Positions 17,471-25,929 of a stretch of 64,000 nt of DNA are shown here, piece after piece (the first letter of the stretch is position 1; each line of letters starts with the position of its first letter). The position numbers and the translations under genes are program-made. Origin of the DNA: Neorhizobium sp. JUb45 (GTDB lineage: Bacteria > Pseudomonadota > Alphaproteobacteria > Rhizobiales > Rhizobiaceae); NCBI RefSeq assembly GCF_004343585.1, contig NZ_SLYW01000009.1, positions 62,001-126,000 on the forward strand. Direction: 5' to 3'. Below the pieces are notes generated by a model that had not been told where the DNA came from, did not search any database, and saw only the letters and a program-made list of their open reading frames with translations.

Positions 17471-18733
17471 ATGATCGCAGACCCCCGACTGTTCTTGACA
17501 TCGCTATATGAAGCGGCGGTAGAGGCCGCCGATCCATTGAGCAGGATCAGGGACCTTCTGCCACCTCCGCCTGTTGGCGGGCGTGTGGTCGTCGTCGGCG
17601 CCGGAAAGGGCGCAGCACAGATGGCGCGTTCGCTGGAGAGCCTTTGGTCTGGCCCTCTGACAGGTGTGGTGGTTACGCCCTATGGTTACGAATGCGAGAC
17701 GCAGTGCATTGAGGTTATCGGTGCGGCGCATCCGGTCCCGGACCAAGCGGGTCTCGATGCTGCCGAGCGATTGAAAGCAGCAGTATCGAACCTCTCGAAC
17801 CAGGATCTCGTGATTGCACTGATCTGCGGCGGAGGTTCGGCACTCCTGCCCGCGCCGCCGGACGGTTTTGCTCTTGCCGACGAGATTGCCCTGAACGAGC
17901 AACTGCTGGTGTCAGGTGCTCCGATCTCAGCGATGAACGGAGTTCGCAAGCATTTCTCGACGATCAAGGGAGGAAGGCTGGCGGCTTTGACAAAGGCGCG
18001 GGTGGTGAGCTTCGTGGTGTCAGACATTCCTGGAGACGATCCGGCATTGGTGTCGTCTGGCCCAACAATCCCTAATTTCGGCAGTCGTCATGATGCCCTG
18101 GAGATAATTGCACGGTATCGGCTAAAGCTCCCGCAACGAATGCTCGACTTCATTGGATCGGACGCCGCTCGCGCACCGAGCCCGGCGGATGCACCCTTTG
18201 CCAGGCACAGCCACCACCTCGTATCCTCCGCCCGCATTTCGCTCGAAATGGCAGCAGCATCTGCCCGCGCCTCAGGAGTAACACCCTTAGTGCTGTCGGA
18301 TTGCATCGAGGGCGAAGCGAAAGATGTCGGCCGTGTGCACGCGGCCATCGCACGCGAGATCGCATTGCATAATAGCCCGTTTATCCGGCCCTGCGTGCTG
18401 TTGTCGGGTGGCGAGACGACGGTTACACTTCGGTCAAAGTGCGGCAAGGGCGGACGGAACGGAGAGTTCGCGCTGTCTCTCGCGCTTGCGATCGATGGTC
18501 TCGATGTGTTCGCACTGGCCGCCGACACCGATGGTATAGATGGCTCAGGGGATAATGCTGGGGCATTTGCTGATGGCACCAGCGTCGCCCGCTTCATCGC
18601 GAAGCATGTAAACGGCGATGCGAAGCTTTCGGCCAATGACAGTTATGCCGCCTTTGCGGCCGTCGACGATCTTTTTGTCTGCGGACCGACTGGCGTCAAC
18701 GTCAATGATTTCAGGGCTATACTGGTCCGATAA
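17471..18733 (+). CDS. Glycerate 2-kinase, MOFRL family (GckA/TtuD-like)
   Basis: 420 residues, matching the usual length of GckA/TtuD kinases. It shows the N-terminal glycerate-kinase domain (VVGAGKGAAQMARSLE; ICGGGSALLPAPPDG; SAMNGVRKHFSTIKGGRLA) and the C-terminal MOFRL domain (LSGGETTVTLRSKCGKGG, GRNGEFALSLALAID, DGIDGSGDNAGAFAD). ATG 17471 follows a GGAGCAACGCACG leader; the longer frame overlaps the previous gene. It phosphorylates glycerate to 2-phosphoglycerate, feeding lower glycolysis, and ends the operon. No terminator hairpin is obvious in the ~110 bases to the convergent gene at 18847. Confidence 0.93.
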   Translation: MIADPRLFLTSLYEAAVEAADPLSRIRDLLPPPPVGGRVVVVGAGKGAAQMARSLESLWSGPLTGVVVTPYGYECETQCIEVIGAAHPVPDQAGLDAAERLKAAVSNLSNQDLVIALICGGGSALLPAPPDGFALADEIALNEQLLVSGAPISAMNGVRKHFSTIKGGRLAALTKARVVSFVVSDIPGDDPALVSSGPTIPNFGSRHDALEIIARYRLKLPQRMLDFIGSDAARAPSPADAPFARHSHHLVSSARISLEMAAASARASGVTPLVLSDCIEGEAKDVGRVHAAIAREIALHNSPFIRPCVLLSGGETTVTLRSKCGKGGRNGEFALSLALAIDGLDVFALAADTDGIDGSGDNAGAFADGTSVARFIAKHVNGDAKLSANDSYAAFAAVDDLFVCGPTGVNVNDFRAILVR

Positions 18734-18750
18734 GGCTCGTAGTGAGTATG

Positions 18751-18778
18751 GGTCGCAGGTTCGAATCCTTTCAAGACC
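18751..18778 (+). other. tRNA 3'-end-like (T-arm) sequence
   Basis: The string GGTTCGAATCC here has the TTCGAAT loop of a tRNA T-arm, but the stem does not pair fully and no acceptor or anticodon arm precedes it. Closely similar strings occur at 38877-38904 and 60174-60201 (shared pattern GGTCG-N2-GGTTCG then ATCC and TCAAGA). These may be decayed tRNA 3' ends left by integration events or coincidence. Confidence 0.25.
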
Positions 18779-18846
18779 TTCTGAACTCGAACATTTTTTG
18801 GATAGCGATCCTGGAAAGACCCATCTGTTCAGTGCTCCATAAGTGG

Positions 18847-21609
18847 TTAGGCAGCCTCGTTAACATTCCCGATTGCTAGTTGCTGCATAATCTCTTCAGC
18901 ACTCTGCGGTCTCCCAAACAGGTAGCCTTGTCCTTCCTCGCATTGCAATTCGGCGAGAATCCGCCGCTCTTCTTCGTTCTCAATACCTTCAGCGACAAGC
19001 TTCAGCCCGAGGCCCTGAGCGAGAGAGATTACCGCTTTTACGATCAGAAGAGACTGATGGTCGGTCGTCAGCTTGCGGACAAAAGACTGGTCTATCTTCA
19101 GCTTGTCCAACGGGAAACCAGCCATGTAGCTGAGGGATGAATAGCCAGTGCCAAAATCGTCGAGTGCTATGCGAACACCAAGGCTGCGCAACTGCGATAT
19201 CACGCCCAACAGACGCTCTGTGCCTTCCAGAAATGCGGATTCGGTCATCTCCAGGTGAAGCCGGTGCGCGGCCAACCCGCTTTCCGCCAAAGCTCTCTTA
19301 ACCTCCGCCAGGATATCCGTCTTGGCAAACTGAATGGGGGAGACGTTAACGGCCACCGTCATATGAGGTGGCCATGTCATCGCAGTCGCGCAGGCATTTC
19401 GAAGCGCCCATGTGCCCAAGTCGCACACGACACCACTGCTCTCCGCAACGGGGATAAACTCACCTGGCGAAACCAGGCCAAATTCTGGATGCCTCCACCG
19501 CATGAGCGCCTCAGCCCCTACCATCTGTCCCGTAGCGAGATCGACCTGCGGCTGATATGCGAGGAAGAATTCGTCCCGCCTCAGGCTCGAGCGCATCGCC
19601 TGTTCGAGCTTTCTGGCTCGAAGTTGATCCTGGGCACGTTTTTCATCGTAGACGATCCAGTTGGAATTGGGGTTAGACCTCGCGTCGATAAGTGCTGCTT
19701 CGGCGTGATCCACTGCGGACGCGGCCGGAAGCCTAATGTCGTCGAACAATGAAACGCCCAGACGAGCGTCAACGTAGATTTCGGACCCATCGGCTTCAAA
19801 AGGAAGCGCGAACTGTCTCAGGACGGCTTCCGCTTGAATCTCGTGGAAGTCCCGAGTGGGCAGGCTCAGTGACATCGCAAAGCAATCACCATCGACACGG
19901 CCCAAATGCGAGACGCGCGAGACGCTGGACAAGCGGCCAGCGATTGCACGCAGCAGCTGGTCGCATGCTGGGCGGCCCAGAGTCGCACTGAGTTCAGGAA
20001 ATCTGTGCAGTCCAACAGCGACGACAACCTGCGGTTCGATCATGGACTGAAGGCGATTGATGAATTCTCGACGGTTGAGCAGCCCAGTTAATTCATCGAC
20101 CTGGGAAATTCGAAGGAGGTCCGCTTCGTACTTTCGACGGACGGTAACGTCTCGAGCGATGACGCTTCCCATAAACCCGTAGATTTGCTCGCCCCTATCG
20201 TCGAGACGTTCTGAACGAGAAATTGTAATTGATGCTTCAAAACGGGCCTCGAAGCCGCCGCGAACCACTTCGAAGTCCGCGGAAACCGAGTAGGTGGGCG
20301 AGTGGCCTGCTCTGAAACGATGGACGGCCTCCTCGACATGCCGCATCAACGCGCTTGGAATAGTATGACGGTGGTCGTCACCTTCCTCATGCTCTAAGTC
20401 GAGGTCATCAGCAGACGCACTCCGATCGAGAACGCGAAGGTTTTCATCGAAAACGAGGACGACGTCGTTGCTGTCCGCGATTATGGACTGAAGTGTGTTT
20501 TTTGAAGTTTGAAAGTCAGCAACGGCGATCCGGCTTCGAACGTGGGCGAAATTACTTCTCTCGCTGAGGGCGAGTAAGAGAGAGAGCCCGACAAGTAACC
20601 AACTGTTTGCTGTTCGCAGTGCATAGGCATCATTGGCTTGCACAATGAATGCGATAGTTTCCATTGCTGAGATGGTTATGACGGCAGTCGCGAAAAAAGC
20701 GACGGGACGATACACTTTGAAAGCTACAGCTAGCCCTATGAGCGCCGCTGCGAGGATCAATTCTGGTACTGTCTGATCGACGCCCGAACCCAATCGATGC
20801 TGCAAAATCGTTTCGGTCGCCAGGATATGGATCAGGGGGCCCGCCAGAGGGCCGTACATTGGTACTGGGTAGACATCCTTCAGTTCAGTAGCGTAAGCGC
20901 CGACAACCACCGCTTTATCGGCGAAAACGCTCGGTGGAACCTTTCCATCTATTAGCTCAGAGGCAGAAAAAGCGGGGATTGTTGAAGGGTCGATGGAATA
21001 ATCTATGAGATAGGTACCAGCGGTGTCGTCGACTTGTGCCAAGACGGCAGGTACGGACTGCGTCACCCTTCCGTCCAATCGGTCGGCCATTTTGAATGTC
21101 GTTATCAGCCCACTTTCCGCAAGTTCAACGTTAGCGAACGCGAGCCAAGCATTTGAGGCGAGGGCGGGGATAGGCCTTGTTACGCTTGTAGACGATCCGG
21201 GTACGGCGCTTTCGTGTTGCCGGAATACGGGCAACACAGTGCCTCCGCCGGCAGCAATGAGTGATAGCCTGAGCTTCTCATCTTCCTTGGCGGACGACGG
21301 GTTGCTGAAGTCAATATCGAGAAAAACGTCACGAGCACCCGCCGCTGTCAGTCGATCGATGATCTCCGAGTGAATGCCTCGTGGCCAAGGCCAGACGCCG
21401 ACCGCATCAAGACTTTTCTTATCGATTGCCACGAAGACAACGTCGCCACTCGCCGGCCGTTGCAAAGCTTTGAAACGAAGGCTGGCAATGACATTGTCGA
21501 CGTAATCGGTGAACGGCTTTACGGCCGTCCAAACTGGCACGGCGCACATAAGAGCGACTAACGCGGCGCGAACAGCGAGTGACGTTTGTACTTTTCTCCA
21601 AAAACCCAT
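18847..21609 (-). CDS. CHASE2 - degenerate GGDEF - EAL cyclic-di-GMP phosphodiesterase
   Basis: 920 residues. Order: a first membrane segment near residue 20, an extracellular CHASE2 domain (VVFVAIDKKSLDAVGVWPWP; TAAGARDVFLDIDFS; VVVGAYATELKDVYPVP), two to three membrane segments at about 270-340, a PAS-like region, GGDEF and EAL. The GGDEF signature is replaced by RVDGDCF, so cyclase activity is unlikely. The EAL domain keeps its catalytic set: GAEALMRW, NVSPIQFAK, LEMTES, LDDFGTGYSS, KIDQSFV, VAEGIE, GYLFG. It should therefore hydrolyse c-di-GMP under control of a periplasmic signal. The ATG at 21609 follows AGGGGGA. It lies 29 bases after the FecR-domain gene on the same strand. Confidence 0.93.
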   Translation of the reverse strand: MGFWRKVQTSLAVRAALVALMCAVPVWTAVKPFTDYVDNVIASLRFKALQRPASGDVVFVAIDKKSLDAVGVWPWPRGIHSEIIDRLTAAGARDVFLDIDFSNPSSAKEDEKLRLSLIAAGGGTVLPVFRQHESAVPGSSTSVTRPIPALASNAWLAFANVELAESGLITTFKMADRLDGRVTQSVPAVLAQVDDTAGTYLIDYSIDPSTIPAFSASELIDGKVPPSVFADKAVVVGAYATELKDVYPVPMYGPLAGPLIHILATETILQHRLGSGVDQTVPELILAAALIGLAVAFKVYRPVAFFATAVITISAMETIAFIVQANDAYALRTANSWLLVGLSLLLALSERSNFAHVRSRIAVADFQTSKNTLQSIIADSNDVVLVFDENLRVLDRSASADDLDLEHEEGDDHRHTIPSALMRHVEEAVHRFRAGHSPTYSVSADFEVVRGGFEARFEASITISRSERLDDRGEQIYGFMGSVIARDVTVRRKYEADLLRISQVDELTGLLNRREFINRLQSMIEPQVVVAVGLHRFPELSATLGRPACDQLLRAIAGRLSSVSRVSHLGRVDGDCFAMSLSLPTRDFHEIQAEAVLRQFALPFEADGSEIYVDARLGVSLFDDIRLPAASAVDHAEAALIDARSNPNSNWIVYDEKRAQDQLRARKLEQAMRSSLRRDEFFLAYQPQVDLATGQMVGAEALMRWRHPEFGLVSPGEFIPVAESSGVVCDLGTWALRNACATAMTWPPHMTVAVNVSPIQFAKTDILAEVKRALAESGLAAHRLHLEMTESAFLEGTERLLGVISQLRSLGVRIALDDFGTGYSSLSYMAGFPLDKLKIDQSFVRKLTTDHQSLLIVKAVISLAQGLGLKLVAEGIENEEERRILAELQCEEGQGYLFGRPQSAEEIMQQLAIGNVNEAA

Positions 21610-21638
21610 CACGTCCCCCTAGACACCCGATAGCGACT

Positions 21639-22775
21639 TTAGTCGTTCCCGTTCCCGTTCCCGTTCCCGTTCCCGTTCCCGTTCCCGTTCCCGTTCCCGT
21701 TCCCGTTCCCGTTCCCGTTCCCGTTCCCGTTCCCGTTCCCGTTTCCGTTGCCGTTGCCGTTCCCGTTGCCGTTGCCGTTTCCGTTTCCGTTGCCGTTGCC
21801 GTTCCCGTTGCCGTTGCCGTTTCCGTTGCCGTTGCCGTTTCCGTTGCCGTTGCCGTTGCCGTTGCCGTTTCCGTTGCCGTTTCCGTTTCCGTTTCCGTTG
21901 CCGTTTCCGTTGCCGTTTCCGTTGCCGTTGCCGTTTCCGTTGCCGTTGCCGTTGCCGTTTCCGTTGCCGTTTCCGTTTCCGTTGCCGTTTCCGTTGCCGT
22001 TGCCGTTGCCGTTCCCGTTTCCGTTCCCATTGCCGTTCCCGGCACCATCGTCACTGCTTCCGCTCTTCGAATGGCCAGCACTGTCGGCGCGATTGCTGTT
22101 CGTCGAGCCAGACGTCGTAGAGTTTTTTCCAGCGGCCGTGGACTGCGGTTGGCCGTTGAGCGCTGTTGCGCCAACAGCCCGCACGCTAGCCACTGATGGT
22201 TCCACGGCACTAATAGAGGGCTTTGAAACAGCCCCGGCGACCGTCATCCCTTTCACCCCATCTACTGCGGCACGTTGACCAGGCCCCAACGACGAGCGTT
22301 GACCACTGGCGAATGAACTCACTTGAACGAGGCCACGCGTTACAGAAACGCTCGCAGTTGTCTTTGTGACTGACACGCGAAACGCTGTACCTTTGACGAC
22401 AGCGGCAAGGTACGGCGTCTGGACTGTCGTATGAGGCCTGCTGCGCTTCTCGATTTCGAGGTCGAGAGTACCGGTCTGTTGGCGAACCTCGGTGGTCTTT
22501 TGAAAAAAACCGGAGGTGGTAATGCTTGCCAACGTGTTCGGCTGAAAGGAAACAGACTCCACGCCTCGAGAGAGCTGGACCCTTCCCTTTGGTCCTGTGG
22601 AAACCCAAGCCTTATTCGGAATTACATCGCCGACTCTGACTGCGAGCCAAGTTTTCGAATCGGTCGTGTAGTTCACCTGTCTTGTCGTCATAGTGACTTG
22701 CCACTCCGTTGGTGCGGCGTGGACAGATTGTCCCATAGCGAAAAGGAAGCTGAAAAGAATGAAAAAGCGATGCAT
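21639..22775 (-). CDS. Secreted FecR-domain protein with C-terminal (Gly-Asn)66 repeat
   Basis: 378 residues. Signal peptide MHRFFILFSFLFAMGQSVHA, then a FecR-type beta domain at about residues 30-150 (VRVGDVIPNKAWVSTGPKG; VQLSRGVESVSFQPNTLAS; YLAAVVKGTAFRVSVT), a Ser/Thr/Gln-rich linker, and about 132 residues of pure Gly-Asn dipeptides ending in Asp. There is no transmembrane segment after the signal, unlike sigma-regulator FecR, so this is an exported FecR-fold protein of the type found beside CHASE2 sensors. The start at 22775 is chosen because it begins the signal peptide. The gene precedes the CHASE2-EAL gene by 29 bases, so the pair is probably co-transcribed and functionally linked. 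Confidence 0.88.
   Translation of the reverse strand: MHRFFILFSFLFAMGQSVHAAPTEWQVTMTTRQVNYTTDSKTWLAVRVGDVIPNKAWVSTGPKGRVQLSRGVESVSFQPNTLASITTSGFFQKTTEVRQQTGTLDLEIEKRSRPHTTVQTPYLAAVVKGTAFRVSVTKTTASVSVTRGLVQVSSFASGQRSSLGPGQRAAVDGVKGMTVAGAVSKPSISAVEPSVASVRAVGATALNGQPQSTAAGKNSTTSGSTNSNRADSAGHSKSGSSDDGAGNGNGNGNGNGNGNGNGNGNGNGNGNGNGNGNGNGNGNGNGNGNGNGNGNGNGNGNGNGNGNGNGNGNGNGNGNGNGNGNGNGNGNGNGNGNGNGNGNGNGNGNGNGNGNGNGNGNGNGNGNGNGNGNGNGND
21645..22040. repeat. Hexanucleotide tandem repeat encoding (Gly-Asn)n
   Basis: 396 bases, 66 units of six bases (GTTCCC and variants GTTGCC, GTTTCC on the plus strand). The 16 units at 21645-21740, at the gene's 3' end, are identical; the rest are a mosaic of three variants. 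Unit length is a multiple of three, so gain or loss changes protein length without frameshift. Confidence 0.97.
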
Positions 22776-23004
22776 GTATGGTCCCCCGCGGTCGAAGCAG
22801 GGAGCCATAGTTAGATTAACAGCTGTTGAATTAGCTCTTTGGAGAAGACGCTAGCCTTAACAAATCGATAGGAAGTTCAGCCCATAGAGCGGCGAAATTT
22901 CCGTGATCAATCCGGGGCACACGCTGACTATGCGGGAACGACAGAGCAGGGCGTTTCTGGATAAGAGGGATACGCTATTTACTGAATGCGTTTACCGCCT
23001 CATT

Positions 23005-23226
23005 TCATGTGAGGGCAGAAGAAGGCACACGATTTTGCCCAATCTCAAGATCGTCGGACGGCACAATGTTTCCGTCAGGGGCATTCGCGTCGAGCCTGTT
23101 CTTTTCGCTTTTCTTTTTGTTGGTGCTTGCAGGCCGCGTTCCTCGCCCCTGAAGCCTCTCAGATTTTTTCTCGGCCACGCTGTCTAGGGCCTGCTGGACC
23201 CGATCATTTCGAATCTCTCTTACCAT
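23005..23226 (-). CDS. Small lysine-rich hypothetical protein
   Basis: 73 residues beginning MVREIRNDRVQQALDSVAEK, hydrophilic and Lys/Arg-rich with many Asn/Asp, no signal peptide or membrane segment. The ATG at 23226 has AGGA seven bases upstream; a TTG six bases earlier is the only alternative. Composition looks protein-like rather than like a shadow frame, but I do not recognise a family. The opposite-strand ORF over the same bases has less protein-like composition. Confidence 0.45.
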   Translation of the reverse strand: MVREIRNDRVQQALDSVAEKKSERLQGRGTRPASTNKKKSEKNRLDANAPDGNIVPSDDLEIGQNRVPSSALT

Positions 23227-23571
23227 TTGCAATTCCTAGATGGACACACGGCCAAGCGCGTGGTCGGTCGGCACCGAGGCCTATATCGTCTTCGGCAAGA
23301 GGAGCGATGTCGCGAAATTAGCCCATTGTTGCCCGTTAATACTCGCGCAGACACTTTGACCGGTCTAACGTCGTAACGCCGCAGGAGTTGAGAGGAGATC
23401 GAAATGCCCGCTAAATGCTCGGGAGTTATCTGTACGCTACCGCACAGCTCAAGAGCCAGTTTCAACTCGAGGCTTCCTGAGATTTCAGATAGTCTCCATG
23501 CAGGCTCGATTCGAAGACTGTCGCAGCAGACAACGTTCGCGAATGAAACGCGACGATAATGAGGATCGGAA
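23227..23571. other. Intergenic stretch upstream of first Rmf/CrpP-like gene
   Basis: 345 bases. Only short, unconvincing frames on either strand. The last 15 bases (AATGAGGATCG and following) resemble the bases just before the second Rmf/CrpP-like gene at 31842, so the ribosome-binding region is conserved between the two copies. Confidence 0.5.
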
Positions 23572-23802
23572 ATGAATTTCGACATGGAAGCCCTGATTGA
23601 TTGGCAGCAGCTTGGAATGAACGCCCGTGTGCTGGGCCTGTCTAAGGGTGATAATCCCATAGCGGCTCGTATCGCGAACGCGAGCTGTTTACTCGAAAAG
23701 GATTCCTGGTTGCAAAAAGCAGAAGCCTGGATATTTGGCTGGAATATCGAAAACGCCGCACGCGCATTTTCTGAAAAGGTGTCCATGGCCGCGTCTACGT
23801 AA
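23572..23802 (+). CDS. Rmf/CrpP-fold small protein, copy 1
   Basis: 76 residues with the spaced pattern of the ribosome modulation factor / CrpP family: WQQLGMNARVLG, then NP, then SWLQKAEAWIFGWNIENAAR. Rmf binds and hibernates ribosomes; CrpP-like proteins are small, often mobile-element-borne and were first linked to fluoroquinolone modification. Function here is inferred from fold-level similarity only. GAGGATCGGAA precedes the ATG. A second copy about 8 kb away (31842) shares the WQQ-GMNARVLG core and the KADAWLFGWHIENAAR end. The paralogues flank the arsenic/chromate region. Confidence 0.65.
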   Translation: MNFDMEALIDWQQLGMNARVLGLSKGDNPIAARIANASCLLEKDSWLQKAEAWIFGWNIENAARAFSEKVSMAAST

Positions 23803-24023
23803 GCCCCGGATTTTGTTTTTGCGGTCAGAGAGACGGCTTCCCCGACGTCTCGGAGGAATGATGACCTTTGACAGTGTGCCTGCCGCGCAGGTCAATCCTT
23901 GTCCTTACTCTCGATTAAAGCGTAGACGTCTTCGACACCGCGACCAGCGTTAGTCAAACCATACGCAGTGGAACCACTTGATAGCGGCGACATTTTCGTA
24001 CGCAAAATCATCAGGTTGTTCTC

Positions 24024-24671
24024 ATGCGCGAACTTTTCACAAGTCTCTTGCTCGCTACGTGTCTGCTTCCAGTCGCCGCCGGCGGATTAAAGGTAGCGTC
24101 AGAGGTCGCGCAGCAGTCAAAGCCTCATTCGTTCACCAATTTGCATGACGAGCCCCTTTGGCCATCCGAGGTAAAGCGAGTTGATCGCAACCAGCAAGCT
24201 TACCAACGCCTTCCCGCCGCCCAGTCGGGTAATACGATCATCGCCGAGCTCGAACCCGTTGAGCGCACAACCCGGACGCTCGGGTCGCCAACAGATATTA
24301 GCACATCTGACGAACAAAACACATTGCCGAAATCCCTCTCTGCCGAGCTACAAGCATTGAAGTCGCGTGAATGGTGCAGCGCGCGGTACCGCTCCTTCGA
24401 TCCGGTCAGCAACACCTACCAGCCCTACGGTGGAGGATTCCGCCAACCCTGCTTGCCTCCCACTCCAATCGTACCTGCGCAACAGGTAGTGGGTAATAGT
24501 AGTGCTGAAGAGATGAACTCGAATGCGCGTTGGTGTATGCAGAAGTATAGCTCGTATCGTCCCGACGACAACACGTATCAACCCTTCTCGGGAGGCAGAA
24601 AACAGTGTGAGCGCCCTGAAACACAGTCTGCTAGCAATTCTGTCCAAAACCCTAGTATCGCACGGTTTTGA
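24024..24671 (+). CDS. BA14K-family secreted protein with two BA14K motifs
   Basis: 215 residues. A signal-like N-terminus (LFTSLLLATCLLPVAAGGLK) is followed by a low-complexity polar region and two copies of the BA14K motif: WCSARYRSFDPVSNTYQPYG with a following Cys, and WCMQKYSSYRPDDNTYQPFS with a following Cys. BA14K is a rhizobial/Brucella surface protein family with reported lectin-like and immunogenic properties. Two motifs in one chain are less common than one. No clear Shine-Dalgarno is seen before the ATG at 24024. Codon use is AT-richer than the transporter genes. Confidence 0.75.
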   Translation: MRELFTSLLLATCLLPVAAGGLKVASEVAQQSKPHSFTNLHDEPLWPSEVKRVDRNQQAYQRLPAAQSGNTIIAELEPVERTTRTLGSPTDISTSDEQNTLPKSLSAELQALKSREWCSARYRSFDPVSNTYQPYGGGFRQPCLPPTPIVPAQQVVGNSSAEEMNSNARWCMQKYSSYRPDDNTYQPFSGGRKQCERPETQSASNSVQNPSIARF

Positions 24672-25149
24672 CGGTTGATACTTATGCTGTGAAACACACC
24701 TACATTCAGAATAGTGTGAAAGACTATCGGGAAATTGCGGCTCTCGGCAGCACATTAATGAACTATGGATGAGAAACCCATTGGGGCCAGGGCAAGGTCA
24801 GCCACAATTGCTGCCAATCATCTTTTTGGCCACTTGGCAACTCGGACTTTTATCGCCAGCAGGGACTAGACCGAGTTCCGAGACATCTCAGTGATACTGT
24901 CGTCAGCATCGTGCAATGCATGGAAGGGAACGCGGTTAGTGTGTGAATCGCATCCGCTTCTGACGCGGACTGGCAGACGCCGTTGCGTCTGCAATGGCGT
25001 CATTATTCCCTGTCCGCGATGCACGACTGACGTTGAATAGAACAGCTCGCCGCAAGTTCACGACAATCCTGTCGACAGGCTGATGACGCAAAATTGACAG
25101 TGCCACCTCACCGCGATGGCACCGTCCCGTCCGTGCGGCAAAGCCAGGA
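24672..25149. other. Intergenic stretch with a perfect 8-bp hairpin
   Basis: 478 bases without a convincing gene. At 24973-24992 GCAGACGC is followed after CGTT by GCGTCTGC, a perfect 8-bp stem with a tetraloop; no T-run follows on either strand, so it is not a normal intrinsic terminator, though its position downstream of the DUF1236 gene is suitable. Confidence 0.4.
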
Positions 25150-25545
25150 TCAGTCAATAACCTGCACTACACGGCGGCTCGAAGGCTCAATGATCACACG
25201 CCGGTCATTGACCACCGCGTACCCGTAGTTCGGATTGTCAGGCACCTGCTGAACAACGATCGTCTGAGGAAGTGGCTCCCCGACGACGACGCGCTCTTCG
25301 ACGACAACCTGTTCCGTTGGGGCGGGCGCTTCGCGAACATATGTGACTACACGCTGCGGCGGCGGATCGATCGCGGTGCCGACGATCGCGCCAGCAACAC
25401 CGCCTACAGCGGCACCGACCGGGCCGCCCACGATAGCGCCGGTGACCGCTCCACCGGCGGCGCCATTCACCGTGGACTCCTGTGCAAAAACTGATCCTGC
25501 GACCAGAAGGGTGGCGCCGACCAAAACAACCTGTCTCTTAAACAT
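25150..25545 (-). CDS. DUF1236-domain envelope protein with glycine-zipper segment
   Basis: 131 residues. Signal peptide (VVLVGATLLVAGSVFAQ), a glycine-zipper membrane-like stretch (GAAGGAVTGAIVGGPVGAAV), a Pro/Glu/Val linker and a C-terminal DUF1236 segment (YGYAVVNDRRVIIEPSSRRV). This is a common rhizobial periplasmic/outer-membrane small protein family of unknown role. AGGAGGAGA lies eight bases before the ATG at 25545. It stands alone in its transcription unit. Confidence 0.88.
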   Translation of the reverse strand: MFKRQVVLVGATLLVAGSVFAQESTVNGAAGGAVTGAIVGGPVGAAVGGVAGAIVGTAIDPPPQRVVTYVREAPAPTEQVVVEERVVVGEPLPQTIVVQQVPDNPNYGYAVVNDRRVIIEPSSRRVVQVID

Positions 25546-25893
25546 TGCGTTCTCCTCCTTGCGCTATTTGCGCGTCTGAGAACGTTGAGCCGGGTAGTTG
25601 GTTCCCGTATCTGTTTACTTGTAGACTACAGTCGGCACGTCAAAAGTTAAGGGGTTTCTTCACTGCACAGCCAAAATGTTAGGAACGCCGCAAATGTTCA
25701 TTTGTGGCGCGGATATATGGCATTTGCCAAGTTCGTCCTCTCGGGTACGATCGACAAAATTGCTGCCTTTTTTCCACGGCGGAAACAGTTTCACTGTCCC
25801 GGCACGGACGATTAATAGCTTTCGCAGCGCTACTGCAGTATGTCGACGCTTTGAATCTCATCAAGAGCTGATATGGGCATCTGGCTCATTCGG
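25546..25893. other. Intergenic stretch between DUF1236 gene and arsenic operon
   Basis: 348 bases holding the divergent promoters by position. Short frames on both strands have no recognisable product. Confidence 0.5.
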
Positions 25894-25929
25894 TTGACAA
25901 GGCTACAATACATCCATTAATCTGGATAT
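25894..25929 (+). promoter_or_regulatory. Putative ars promoter and ArsR operator
   Basis: TTGACA (25894-25899) and TAATCT (25918-25923) are spaced 18 bases. An inverted repeat ATCCA-N6-TGGAT (25912-25927) overlaps the -10 element, the usual place for ArsR autorepression. The arsR ATG begins at 25930, about seven bases after the -10, so the transcript may be leaderless. Confidence 0.45.

Noticed and set aside
21645..22040. Repeat tract considered as CRISPR or phage-like array
   Set aside because: Units are only six bases with no spacers; it is a coding microsatellite.
21579..22196. Long plus-strand ORF of Val-Pro repeats over the hexamer tract
   Set aside because: It is the antisense reading of the Gly-Asn repeat; the minus strand has a signal peptide, FecR domain and sensible start.
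24973..24992. Hairpin considered as an intrinsic terminator
   Set aside because: Perfect stem but no T-run on either strand; reported only as a hairpin.
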